Shown here: one piece after another, positions 36,985 to 45,297 of the stretch
How the letters are laid out: every line of letters begins with the position of its first letter
How positions within the stretch are numbered: position 1 is the first letter of the stretch
NCBI GenBank assembly: GCA_018970325.1
Contig: JAGWWP010000006.1
Coordinates: 1 to 64,000 of the forward strand
Direction: 5' to 3'
Length of the DNA: 64,000 nt
DNA from: Cyanobacteria bacterium REEB446
Lineage (GTDB): Bacteria; Cyanobacteriota; Vampirovibrionia; LMEP-6097
Made by a program: the position numbers and the translations under genes
The notes under the pieces: generated by a model
Seen by the model: the letters and a program-made list of their open reading frames with translations, nothing else
Told to the model about the DNA's origin: nothing
Database searches by the model: none

Positions 36985-37554
36985 TTACTCATTCTTAAGA
37001 GTAACATAGTCCACCGGAACCTCTGTCGGAGTCGATCTTCCAAATACAAGAACGCTAACTTTCACAGTCATCTTCTCTTCGTTAATTTCAGATACTTCTC
37101 CCTCCAAACCTTCAAAAGGTCCAGCCAAGATAGTAACGAAATCACCAAATTTAAAGTCAATTTCTTTTTTCGTCGCAAGCCTAGAATCACCAAGAACAGT
37201 ATTCTTACGAAGTATTCTTCTGACTTCTGAATCACTGATAGTCGGAGGATCTTTACGATCACCACCAACGAAGCCTAATACCCCTGGAGCTTCTCTAACT
37301 GTTTTCCAAGTATCATCGTCAAGTACCATGTCAACAAGAACATAACCAGGATATTCTTTTTCCTGCTTCTCAACTCTCTTACCTTGCTTAACTTTTACGA
37401 TAGGTCTTTCTGGAACAGCTACTGAGAAAATTCTATCCCAGACTTCCATCGTTTCTATACGTTTTTCTATATAGCCTTTAACTTTTTTCTCATGACCGCT
37501 CGCTGTTTGCACAACATACCAGCCCCTCTTTCCACTTCGTTTTCTAGTCGTCAT
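36985..37554 (-). CDS. nusG: Transcription antitermination factor NusG
   Basis: The 189-residue protein has the NGN domain start (WYVVQTASGHEKKVKGYIEKR), KQGKRVEKQEKEYPGYVLVDM, and APGVLGFVGGDRKDPPTIS. A C-terminal KOW domain follows (FKFGDFVTILAGPFEGLEGEV, then TPTEVPVDYVTL). NusG binds RNA polymerase and couples it to Rho or the ribosome. The start codon overlaps the secE stop by one base. In many genomes secE-nusG are followed by rplKAJL. Here a small membrane protein and a glycosyltransferase follow instead, so the cluster is broken. Confidence 0.97.
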   Translation of the reverse strand: MTTRKRSGKRGWYVVQTASGHEKKVKGYIEKRIETMEVWDRIFSVAVPERPIVKVKQGKRVEKQEKEYPGYVLVDMVLDDDTWKTVREAPGVLGFVGGDRKDPPTISDSEVRRILRKNTVLGDSRLATKKEIDFKFGDFVTILAGPFEGLEGEVSEINEEKMTVKVSVLVFGRSTPTEVPVDYVTLKNE

Positions 37555-37853
37555 TATTTAGCCACAACTCCTTTAAATAAATCAAAAAATCTCTCAAATG
37601 CTATGTCTAAAGCGTAGATAGTTACGGCAATAATAGTAACGATAACAAGTACATTCACAAATTCTCTAATAACTTCTTCTCTAGTAGGCCAGTCTATCTT
37701 CTTAAATTCATAGACAACACCCTCTAAATACTGAGGCAAAGGCTCTTTAACAGCAAGCCCAATTTCTGGTGAATCATCCTCTGTAAGCCAAGCCAAGAAC
37801 TTATTCTTTTCAGGCTTAGCCTTTTTATTATCTAGACTCTCTAGCTTTTCCAT
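37554..37853 (-). CDS. secE: Preprotein translocase subunit SecE
   Basis: SecE is the essential small subunit of the SecYEG channel. The 99-residue protein has a 50-residue polar N-terminal extension (Lys/Asp/Glu-rich), the conserved amphipathic segment VVYEFKKIDWPTREEVIREF and one membrane helix (VNVLVIVTIIAVTIYALDI) with the family's C-terminal FERFFDLF. It is translationally coupled to nusG. A tRNA-Trp gene lies on the same strand about 3 kb upstream, which is relevant because tRNA-Trp directly precedes secE in many bacteria. Confidence 0.95.
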   Translation of the reverse strand: MEKLESLDNKKAKPEKNKFLAWLTEDDSPEIGLAVKEPLPQYLEGVVYEFKKIDWPTREEVIREFVNVLVIVTIIAVTIYALDIAFERFFDLFKGVVAK

Positions 37854-38024
37854 AAAAAAATTAACTCCCCGTAGGAAGCCTTAACTATGCTAGCAAAATA
37901 TACCCAGGAAAGCAAAGAAAGCAAGAATTTATTTAAGGATCAGCTCAAAAATACTGGAATCATTTCTTCTGCTTAATAAAGAAATTTTGTTAAGACTAAA
38001 ATCTTTTGTGGAAAAATAAACATA

Positions 38025-38050
38025 CCAACTGGTCGGCTTTATAATATAAT
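38025..38050 (+). promoter_or_regulatory. TetR-type operator and promoter
   Basis: CCAACTGGTCGG at 38025-38036 is a near-palindrome (10 of 12 positions symmetric) of the CCGAC-YR-GTCGG type used by many TetR-family regulators. Two overlapping TATAAT boxes follow at 38040 and 38045. The operator sits in the promoter spacer, as expected for autorepression of the TetR gene at 38092 and its downstream genes. Confidence 0.6.
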
Positions 38051-38091
38051 TAGAAAATCGTCATTAAAAGTAAATAGCTAAAAGTCAAATC

Positions 38092-38658
38092 ATGCAAAAA
38101 CACGAAGATAAAATTAATCAAATTCTTGATTCAGTAGAGAATTTATTACTAAATAGCAACATTAGTGAAATAAGCCTAAATAAAATAATTACAGAAAGCG
38201 GTCTCAGCAAGGGAGGATTCTTTCATTATTTTAAAAATAAAGATGATCTAATAATAGCTCTCACAGAAAGATCTATGGAAATTTATAAAACTCTTATAAT
38301 CGATGAAATGAATTTAGATCCTAATCCTATTGGACGTTTCATTAGAGCACAAGCGCGTTTAATGCTAGGCAATACTATTTCAAAGCCATGCTATGAGTAT
38401 GAAAGACTAGAAACTATAGGACAAGTACTCTTATTAAGCTTGATGGCAAATCCCAAGCTTCTAGACACTTATCGTAAATGTTACAGTGACTTTGAACAAT
38501 TCTACAGGAATGATGGTCTAGCACTAAGTAAATCAATGCTTCTAAACTGTGCCATAGATGGTTTATGGATGGCTAAAAGTATAGGAGTGCAAATTCACAG
38601 CAAAGAAGAGATTAATGAATTATTAGAAGAAATTATTCGTTCAAGTAGCGAAAAATAA
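38092..38658 (+). CDS. TetR-family transcriptional regulator
   Basis: The 188-residue protein has an N-terminal helix-turn-helix domain typical of the family (INQILDSVENLLLNSNISEISLNKIITESGLSKGGFFHYFKNKDDLI, residues 8-55). A divergent all-helical ligand-binding domain follows, ending with IRSSSEK. It is encoded behind a TetR-type operator and is followed after 15 bases by the truncated desaturase-like gene with a good ribosome binding site, so it probably represses this small operon. The ligand is unknown. The TetR gene itself looks intact, unlike the two genes downstream. Confidence 0.9.
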   Translation: MQKHEDKINQILDSVENLLLNSNISEISLNKIITESGLSKGGFFHYFKNKDDLIIALTERSMEIYKTLIIDEMNLDPNPIGRFIRAQARLMLGNTISKPCYEYERLETIGQVLLLSLMANPKLLDTYRKCYSDFEQFYRNDGLALSKSMLLNCAIDGLWMAKSIGVQIHSKEEINELLEEIIRSSSEK

Positions 38659-38673
38659 AATTAAGGAGAAAAA

Positions 38674-39186
38674 ATGGCTACAGCTAATATTAATATTTTT
38701 GATAATTTAATTAATCAAATTGAAATTATAAATATCGCAATTTTGTCACTGATTGTCCTGGAGATATTTATAGATTTTTTCTTTTATCGAAATGAAAGAG
38801 ATTTTAGCGAATCAATGTTAGCAGCAGAAATCTCCTTACTATACCAATTTTTTCTGCATACTAAAAAAATTAAAAAGCTAGGTTTCTTAGAATTGATTTT
38901 CAATACCCCATCAAGCCACAGAGTACATCATGGTTCTAATCAAAAGTATCTTGATAAAAATTATGGCTCCATACTGATCATTTGGGATAGACTGTTTGGC
39001 ACTTATCAGAAAGAAGAAGAGAAGGTCATCTACGGTCTCACTAAGCCAGTTAAAAGCAAAAACCCTCTAGTCATAAATATTACAGAGCTTTCAAGAACTT
39101 GGAAAGGTTTTATGCAAAGTGAAAATTTATATAAAAAAGCATTATGGTTATTCAGTCGTCCACAAGATAGTAATTTATTGATTTAG
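38674..39186 (+). CDS. Sterol desaturase/fatty acid hydroxylase family protein, internally deleted
   Basis: The 170-residue frame contains the C-terminal half of this di-iron membrane enzyme family: ISLLYQFFLHTKKIKKLGF, NTPSSHRVHHGSNQKYLDKNYGSILIIWDRLFGTYQ and VIYGLTKPVKS. The N-terminal 50 residues read as the first membrane segment. The middle, which in the family holds the first two histidine boxes (D-x-x-Y-x-x-HRxxH and HxVHHS), is missing. The frame is otherwise open and has a perfect AAGGAG site, so this is an in-frame internal deletion. With only the HRVHH box left, it is unlikely to bind the di-iron centre. Confidence 0.75.
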   Translation: MATANINIFDNLINQIEIINIAILSLIVLEIFIDFFFYRNERDFSESMLAAEISLLYQFFLHTKKIKKLGFLELIFNTPSSHRVHHGSNQKYLDKNYGSILIIWDRLFGTYQKEEEKVIYGLTKPVKSKNPLVINITELSRTWKGFMQSENLYKKALWLFSRPQDSNLLI

Positions 39187-39227
39187 GATTTTAAAACATT
39201 TAAGAAAAATATTATAGGAGAAACATT

Positions 39228-40707
39228 ATGGATAGAAGAGAATTTATTGTAAACACGGCTAAAGCACTTGGCTTTCTATATACAAGTCAAGTGGTTAACG
39301 CCAGTGGGCAGAGAGACCTTGATTCACCGAAGAATATACCGAATTCTCTAGCAGCTTCGAATAGTTATGAAAAAGAAAAATCATTATATGATGTCTGTGT
39401 AGTTGGGGCAGGAGCGGCAGGAATGTATGCATGCATGCAAACTACTTCAGGAGCAAGGTAAATCTTTTATATGCCTAGAAGCTCGATCTAGAGTTGGTGG
39501 ACGAGTATATAGTCAAAAGCTAGCAAATGGAAACCATATTGAACTTGGTGCTCAATGGTTGGCAGAATCTGGGCAGACCCGCTTCGCCAGCTTAGTGAAA
39601 GAATACAAATATAAACCTCTTGTAAATTTCCAAGATGGACTCACGGTTTTCCTTAGAGATAATCAGAAACAACTATTAGAAGATGGGGTATTTCCTTTTT
39701 CTTCTCTCGGCGAACTAGATGCTTATAGAGTTGGTCGACGAATACAGCAGCTTACAAAAAAAATAGGAAGTACAAAGCCTTGGCATTTTCCAAGTTTAGA
39801 TCAATTAAGTATTTATGACTGGATTCAAAAAACGTCTCAGCACGAAGAATCTGCGGAGTATTGGCTTAACATTATTGAGTCCGCATTGTGTGTAGATCCA
39901 AAACTCCTGTCTGCCTTGGAATGCTTCCAAAGTATGTCCACTGTTGGTGGGGTAGAAAAACTAGAAGGAGCAGATAGGTATTATTTTGCAGAAGGTATTC
40001 AAAGCATTTTTGAAAGAATAGCTAATTCTCTTGGCAATAAACTTGTTCTTAATTCACCCGTGATTTCAATTGAACACTCTGAGAATCAAGTTATTGTTCA
40101 AACTAATCAAAGCCAGTATCAGTGTCGCAAATTAATATTAGCCCTACCGCCACAACTGATAGGCAAAATGTTCATAAATCCTGCTCTTCCTGAAAATTAT
40201 TCAAGTGCCTTAAGTACTTTGCAAACTGGAAAAGTGGTAAAAATGATTGGAATATATCAAAAACCTTGGTGGAGAGAAGATAATCTAAGCGGAACAATAA
40301 TATCTCCAGACTCTGATATTGATTTCGTAATAGATTCTTCTCATCCAAATAGCCCAGCTGGTATTTTAGTCGCTCTTGTTGGTGGTACAAGGGCTGAATC
40401 AATTAATCCATTAAATACTATTGCCAAGCAGGAGCTATTTGAATCCTTTGTAAAAACAGCATTTGGTCGCTCAGAAAAAATAGAGGAATTTTATAGTCAT
40501 GATTGGATTTCGGATCCTTATTCACTTGGCGCTTATCGATCTAGTCGTGGGATTGGAGAATGGGTAAAAAGTCAAAATATTTTTTCTCGTTCTTTTGGGT
40601 CTATTCATTTTGCGGGAACTGAAACAGCAAGTTCTTGGCGTGGATATATTGAAGGTGCTTTACAATCTGCCGAAAGAGCCGTTAAAAGAGTTATGAAAGA
40701 TATCTGA
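39228..40707 (+). pseudogene. Flavin monoamine oxidase, broken by a 4-bp duplication
   Basis: Two overlapping frames (39228-39461 and 39403-40707) together make one FAD amine oxidase of about 491 residues. The first part carries a twin-arginine signal (MDRREFIVNTAKALGF) and the FAD strand VCVVGAGAAGMYAC. The second continues with KLLQEQGKSFICLEARSRVGGRVYS, GAQWLAESGQTR and the C-terminal FAGTETASSWRGYIEGALQSAERA. The junction is ATGC repeated three times (39427-39438). Two copies would restore the frame. The break is therefore a tetranucleotide tandem duplication, by slippage or error. The intact enzyme would be an exported amine oxidase. It is the last gene of the TetR block. Confidence 0.85.
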
Positions 40708-40775
40708 TGGCTCATTAAACTGCCTCTAATTTAATCCTAGCCAAAAAGTAAGAGGCTTGAAGTCATAGAAGGATA

Positions 40776-40835
40776 GCGCGCCCTGAACGCGACCTTCAAG
40801 GTCGCCACAAAAAAGCAACCCTCGGGTTCAAGTCC
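40776..40835. repeat. tRNA-Trp-derived fragments
   Basis: GCGCGCCCTGAA at 40776-40787 repeats the tRNA-Trp 3' end (40866-40877) in the same orientation. GGGTTCAAGTCC at 40824-40835 is an inverted copy of the T-arm bases 40878-40889. Between them is a small hairpin, GCGACC/GGTCGC. These look like scars of rearrangement or integration beside the tRNA. Confidence 0.55.
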
Positions 40836-40863
40836 GTAATTATGCTGTAACTATAAATGAAAG

Positions 40864-40939
40864 TGGCGCGCCCTGAAGGACTTGAACCCTCGACATTTGG
40901 TTTTGGAGACCAACGTTCTACCAACTGAACTAAAGGCGC
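40864..40939 (-). tRNA. tRNA-Trp (anticodon CCA)
   Basis: The 76-base gene folds as a full cloverleaf: acceptor GCGCCTT with AGGGCGC, D-arm GTTC/GAAC, anticodon stem TTGGT/ACCAA with loop CTCCAAA, and T-arm GAGGG/CCTTC around TTCAAGT. The discriminator base is G and CCA is encoded. It is the only tRNA gene I see in the window. Confidence 0.96.
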
Positions 40940-41009
40940 ATCAAAAACAATTTCTTAAATCTAGAAATTATTTAAGTAAATATAGCACACGGATATTAAC
41001 TAAATATTT

Positions 41010-42587
41010 ATGATAAGTATAAAGATGCCCAAGCTTGTAATTATTCTAGGAGACCAGTTAAATACTAAACTATCCGCGCTTGAAGAATTTAAAAAAGATG
41101 AAGATGAAATTTTTATGATGGAAGTATTAGACGAAAGTTCTTACGTAAAGCATCATAAAAAAAAGTTAGTATTCATTCTTTCAGCCATGCGGCATTTTGC
41201 GGAATCCTTAAGGGGAAAGGGGTTCACAGTAAATTATATTAAACTTAACAGTCAAGAAAGTCTCGAATCTTTCACCAAAACGCTATTAGGATTCATTAAA
41301 ACTAGGCACTCTCAGAATCAAGCTTTTCATAAAATTATCTCTACTGAAGCTTCTGAGTACAGGGTTTTAGAAATGCAAAAATCTTGGACAGAGCTTCTAG
41401 AGAAATTTAATATAGTTTTTGAGCTTAAAGAAGATAATCGTTTTCTCTGTACAAAAGAGGAGTTTAGCGATTGGGCTAAAGGTAAAAAAAATCTTCTTAT
41501 GGAAAATTTTTATCGTGAGATGCGGAAGAAAAACAATATCCTAATGGCTGATAATAAAAAACCTCTAGGCGGTAAATGGAACTATGATCATGATAATCGA
41601 GAAAGTTTAAGTAATAAAAAGACTCTTAATAAAATACCTGAACGATTCATTCCAGAAGCAGATGAAATCACTCGAGAAGTTATAGAACTAGTTAAAGAAA
41701 AATTCAGTAATTATTTTGGTGATATAGAACCTTTTTATTTTGCAGTTACGGAAGAGGGTGCAAGAAAGGCTTTAGAGATTTTCTTGCAAGAATATTTACC
41801 TAATTTTGGTAAGTACCAAGATGCAATGCTTGAAAATGAAGCTTTTCTTTATCACAGCGTTATTTCACAATATATTAATATCGGATTATTAGATCCTTTA
41901 GAGATATGCAAACTGGCTGAATCTCAATATTTAAAAGGCTCTGCTCCTATAAATGCAGTCGAAGGTTTTATTAGGCAGATATTAGGCTGGAGAGAATTTA
42001 TTAGAGGGATTTACTGGTTATATATGCCAGATTACGTTAATAGTAACGCTTTAGAAGCCTATAGACAGCTACCTGAATTTTACTGGGATCCCGATAAAAC
42101 TGAAATGAACTGCTTAAAACAGGTCATTAAACAGACTAAGGAAAATGCATACTCACATCATATACAAAGACTTATGATCACTGGGAATTTTGCTTTAATC
42201 GCAGGAATCAATCCCCAAGAAGTTCATGAATGGTATCTCAGCGTCTATGCCGATGCTTATGAATGGGTTGAATTACCTAATACTCTAGGCATGGCTCTCT
42301 ATGCGGATGCTGGCAAATTAGCAACTAAGCCGTATGCTGCAAGCGGCTCTTACATAAATAAAATGTCTAATTTCTGTAAAAACTGTAAGTATAATGTTAA
42401 AGAAAAAATCTCTAGCGATGCTTGTCCTTTTAATTATTTATACTGGGATTTTATTCATCGCAATGCTAACACATTAAAAAACAATCCTAGATTAGCTTTC
42501 GCCTATAAGAACTTAGAGAATTTTGATTCAGATAAGCTCACGGCGATTAAAGCAAGTTCAGAGAAGTTTATGAGTAGGATGATCTAG
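41010..42587 (+). CDS. phrB: Fe-S bacterial cryptochrome/(6-4) photolyase
   Basis: The 525-residue protein belongs to the FeS-BCP group of the photolyase family, which repairs (6-4) photoproducts with FAD and light. It starts with LVIILGDQLN and has the FAD/antenna regions NFYREMRKKNNILM and FIRQILGWREFIRGIYW, then YAYSHHIQRLMITGNFALIAG-like text with the His-His pair. Four cysteines (368, 456, 459 and 472) have the spacing 88-3-13 seen for the cluster ligands in Agrobacterium PhrB. The ATG at 41010 is used. A second at 41025 would remove five residues. It stands alone, next to tRNA-Trp. Confidence 0.93.
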   Translation: MISIKMPKLVIILGDQLNTKLSALEEFKKDEDEIFMMEVLDESSYVKHHKKKLVFILSAMRHFAESLRGKGFTVNYIKLNSQESLESFTKTLLGFIKTRHSQNQAFHKIISTEASEYRVLEMQKSWTELLEKFNIVFELKEDNRFLCTKEEFSDWAKGKKNLLMENFYREMRKKNNILMADNKKPLGGKWNYDHDNRESLSNKKTLNKIPERFIPEADEITREVIELVKEKFSNYFGDIEPFYFAVTEEGARKALEIFLQEYLPNFGKYQDAMLENEAFLYHSVISQYINIGLLDPLEICKLAESQYLKGSAPINAVEGFIRQILGWREFIRGIYWLYMPDYVNSNALEAYRQLPEFYWDPDKTEMNCLKQVIKQTKENAYSHHIQRLMITGNFALIAGINPQEVHEWYLSVYADAYEWVELPNTLGMALYADAGKLATKPYAASGSYINKMSNFCKNCKYNVKEKISSDACPFNYLYWDFIHRNANTLKNNPRLAFAYKNLENFDSDKLTAIKASSEKFMSRMI

Positions 42588-42619
42588 CAATAAGGAATTT
42601 TCTATTTATTTTTATTACT

Positions 42620-43822
42620 TCAATTCTTAAAAATCTCCAAAAAATCTTCATCCTCTTCCATATCCTCAAATTTAATAAATTTAATTAAACGCCCTCTGTA
42701 ATCTAGCTCCCCACTAATATTTTCATTAATAACGAAACAGCGTTCTGTACTCGGATATGAACGCAAAAAATGCTCAAAAGCTTTAGGTATAAGCATTTGC
42801 TTTAGCTTAGATTTAACTTCTATAATACTCGGCTTGCGATTTTTAATATAAATAAAATCTATTTCATTACCATCTTTAGTTCTCCAGAAACGTATCTCAG
42901 AGTTTTTAGGTGCTCGCATTCTTAAAGCATTGTGCACATAGGATTCATATAAAAGCCCCTTATCTGATCTAGCTTTCAATAAAGAAAAATCACTAATAAT
43001 AGAATTTCTAATTCCATTATCAAATAGAAAATATTTTTTAGATTTTTTCAGCTCATTACTGAGATTTTGCGAAAAACTATAAAGCGGATAAAGCACGAAA
43101 GTCTGTTCCAGTATTGCCAAATAATGCTCCGCAGTCTTATTACTTACCATTAATTCACGCGCAAGAGAGCTCACTGAAACAATTTGAGCTTGAGTATCAG
43201 CTAAAATATAGATTAAGCGATTAAAGGCTGGAATATTCTCTTCTTTAATTAGGCTTTTAATATCTTTCAGGATATAGGTAGCGACTAGGTTATCAAGCAA
43301 ATCAATTTTCTGATCATTAGTTTTCAAATGAATCAAACCTGGTAAGCCACCATAAATTAAATAGCTTTCAAAAGTTTTTTTTGTCTGTTTAAATTCACTA
43401 AAACTGAGCGAAAATATATGCTTCTCAATCTTTCTTCCAGCAAGGCTTTCCTTTAAATGTTTATGCATTTCCAAGGAAGAGGAACCTGATGCAATAATTT
43501 TAACTTTCAATTTCCTATCATCAAAAATAGCTTTAAATAAACTAGAAGCATTTTCAAAATATTGAAATTCATCAATAAAAATAAAATCTGTGTTCTTTGT
43601 AATATCCTTATATAGACTGACTAAGTCTTGATTAAAATAACGACTATCTTCGGGAATCTCTAAATTAAAATATTTAGTTTTTTTCTTCTTCGCTTTAGCA
43701 AATTTCTCAAGCTCAATCATTAAATGGGTTTTACCAACCTGCCTTGCACCAATCAAGATCAATATCTCACTTTTTTTCAAGCACTTAATTAAATCATCGA
43801 AAGAATCTCTCTTCACAAGCAT
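42620..43822 (-). CDS. AAA ATPase with DUF4143 domain (ATPase 2)
   Basis: The 400-residue protein has Walker A LILIGARQVGKTH (residues 21-33) and Walker B DFIFIDEFQYFENA. The sensor IIASGSSSLEM is followed by SLAGRKIEKHIFSLSFSEF. A winged-helix-like stretch (SVSSLARELMVSNKTAEHYLAILEQ), the SQNLSNELKKSKKYFLFDNGIRN motif and a nuclease-like C-terminus (GNEIDFIYIKNRKPSIIEVKSK) complete it. Compared with ATPase 3 the overall order is the same, but identity is modest. The start ATG at 43822 lies eight bases after a TAAAAT in GGGTAAAAT, and two alternative inverted repeats cover the promoter. A second copy of its 5' region lies at 45298-45360. Confidence 0.9.
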   Translation of the reverse strand: MLVKRDSFDDLIKCLKKSEILILIGARQVGKTHLMIELEKFAKAKKKKTKYFNLEIPEDSRYFNQDLVSLYKDITKNTDFIFIDEFQYFENASSLFKAIFDDRKLKVKIIASGSSSLEMHKHLKESLAGRKIEKHIFSLSFSEFKQTKKTFESYLIYGGLPGLIHLKTNDQKIDLLDNLVATYILKDIKSLIKEENIPAFNRLIYILADTQAQIVSVSSLARELMVSNKTAEHYLAILEQTFVLYPLYSFSQNLSNELKKSKKYFLFDNGIRNSIISDFSLLKARSDKGLLYESYVHNALRMRAPKNSEIRFWRTKDGNEIDFIYIKNRKPSIIEVKSKLKQMLIPKAFEHFLRSYPSTERCFVINENISGELDYRGRLIKFIKFEDMEEDEDFLEIFKN

Positions 43823-43825
43823 ATA

Positions 43826-43878
43826 TTACTATTTTACCCAAGTACTCCAAAATAGTAAATTTTTGACGATTTTGGAGT
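43826..43878 (-). promoter_or_regulatory. Overlapping palindromes and -10 box of ATPase 2
   Basis: Two inverted repeats share a middle arm: TTACTATTTT (43826-43835) with AAAATAGTAA (43849-43858), and ACTCCAAAAT (43844-43853) with ATTTTGGAGT (43869-43878). On the minus strand TAAAAT (43836-43831) lies inside the first one, eight bases before the ATG. Binding of a protein here would block transcription. Confidence 0.7.
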
Positions 43879-43890
43879 GACGAGGAAAAC

Positions 43891-45036
43891 CTAATCCGAT
43901 AGAAATCCTGTACCGATAAAGCTTTTAGTATCCACGATAAACTTCTGAGCATCTACATATTTTTCAGAAAAAGTTTTAGGAAATCTATACTTCGCCCCAG
44001 AACGATATTTGAATTCAAAACACTGAAGATTTTTTTCTCTCCCCCAATCTTCCACTAAATCTATTTCTTGATTATCATAATTTCGCCAAAAATAATAAGA
44101 GGGGTTATAACCCTGATAGTAATTAGATTTCATCCTTTCAACAATTGCAAAATTCTCCCAAAGCTGCCCAATATCCGTCCTTAAGTCCAAATCATTAAAA
44201 TCATTAATCAGTGAATTCCTTATACCTAAATCATAAAAATATATTTTTTGACTTTTCTTTATCTCATTACGTAGATTCTGAGAGAAAGAACTTAATCTAA
44301 AAATTACAAAGCTTTTCTCTAAGATATCTACGTATTTAATTACAGTAGCTTGATCTAAACCTAAAACAGTAGCGATCTCGTTATAGGAAACTGTAGAAGA
44401 GATTTGATAAGCAAGTAACCTTAATAGCTTAATTAAATAATCAGATTTTTTTATGCCAGATATACTAAGTAAATCTTTAAAAAGATACTGCTCAGTAATT
44501 TCATTTAAAGCATCTCGAATATCTTCAGCCGCCAAATCATAGATTCCTGGATAGAGACCATATTTAAGAGCGTGCTTCATATTACGGCTCAGCTCAAGTG
44601 AGTTATCACTAAGCTCCGTGATAGATAGGGGATACAGCGTAAAACTATAAGACCTGCCAGTTAAAGGTTCATTCACTATATTAGCTAAATCAAAGCTGCT
44701 AGAGCCTGTGGCAATAATCTGTGTATCAGTCAAATTATCCACTAGAATCTTTAATTTAAGACCAATATCTTTTATTCTCTGAGCTTCATCTATAACTACT
44801 AAATCACTTGAGCCAATCAAAGCTTTAAGCTCAGTAAAATTTTTAGCTCCCTCGAAAGCTGCCTGCACGTCATATTCATCTGCATTTAAATATATAGACT
44901 TAGATGCAGGATAATCACGCATTAAAGCCTTTACCAGTGTAGTTTTTCCAACTTGCCTTGCACCATAAATAAGCAAGGCCTTTCCCTTAAAAAGCTTTTT
45001 CTTGATTCTTGCAAATATTTTACGCTCATAAAGCAT
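43891..45036 (-). CDS. AAA ATPase with DUF4143 domain (ATPase 3)
   Basis: The 381-residue protein shows Walker A LLIYGARQVGKTT (residues 21-33), Walker B DLVVIDEAQRI, sensor IIATGSSSFDLANIVNEPLTGRSY, and the VSYNEIATVLGLDQATVIKYVDILEKS helix-turn-helix-like region. The SQNLRNEIKKSQKIYFYDLGIRN motif and the C-terminal DUF4143 part follow (NQEIDLVEDWGREKNLQCFEFKYRS). The nuclease-like acidic and lysine residues are kept. It starts at ATG 45036 behind its own palindrome and GGGTAAAAT box. It ends 13 bases before the palindrome of ATPase 2, so each gene keeps its own control region. Confidence 0.9.
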   Translation of the reverse strand: MLYERKIFARIKKKLFKGKALLIYGARQVGKTTLVKALMRDYPASKSIYLNADEYDVQAAFEGAKNFTELKALIGSSDLVVIDEAQRIKDIGLKLKILVDNLTDTQIIATGSSSFDLANIVNEPLTGRSYSFTLYPLSITELSDNSLELSRNMKHALKYGLYPGIYDLAAEDIRDALNEITEQYLFKDLLSISGIKKSDYLIKLLRLLAYQISSTVSYNEIATVLGLDQATVIKYVDILEKSFVIFRLSSFSQNLRNEIKKSQKIYFYDLGIRNSLINDFNDLDLRTDIGQLWENFAIVERMKSNYYQGYNPSYYFWRNYDNQEIDLVEDWGREKNLQCFEFKYRSGAKYRFPKTFSEKYVDAQKFIVDTKSFIGTGFLSD

Positions 45037-45046
45037 CTAATCTAAA

Positions 45047-45085
45047 ATTTTACCCTAATTTTCCGATTACAATCCAAAAATTAGG
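45047..45085 (-). promoter_or_regulatory. Palindrome and -10 box of ATPase 3
   Basis: A 9-bp inverted repeat, CCTAATTTT (45054-45062) with AAAATTAGG (45077-45085), lies directly upstream of TAAAAT (45052-45047 on the minus strand). The box is ten bases before the ATG. The sequence differs from the palindromes of the other two DUF4143 genes, but the position is the same. Confidence 0.62.
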
Positions 45086-45120
45086 AGCTTTTTTCGGGTT
45101 TCTTGGTGAGAACATTGCTT

Positions 45121-45281
45121 TCAGTAATTTATTAGCATCGATTATCAGCTCAAACTCTTTTACACAAGCCGCCCTGTAAATATCATAGTTTATCCTCTGT
45201 AGAGAATTTAGCTAAAGAGCTAAAAGCCTTCTCCAAGGTATTCGTATGTCTTGTGAAGTACTCTAAATTAATTTTACTCAT
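45121..45281 (-). pseudogene. Remnant of a second hepT (HEPN) gene
   Basis: From the ATG at 45281 the sequence reads MSKINLEYFTR, then TNTLEKAFSSLAKFSTEDKL, then a stop. It nearly matches the first 33 codons of the intact hepT at 47541. A two-base loss shifts the frame. Further on, the match jumps from the region of codon 46 to near codon 126 across a shared TCGATTAT. In the intact gene these octamers lie 234 bases apart (47590 and 47824). It is a dead copy made by duplication and deletion. Confidence 0.82.
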
Positions 45282-45297
45282 AATATCCCTCTCCACA

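Noticed and set aside
40172-40402. 76-codon minus-strand frame within the amine oxidase
   Set aside because: It is antisense to clear amine oxidase sequence, with no ribosome binding site.
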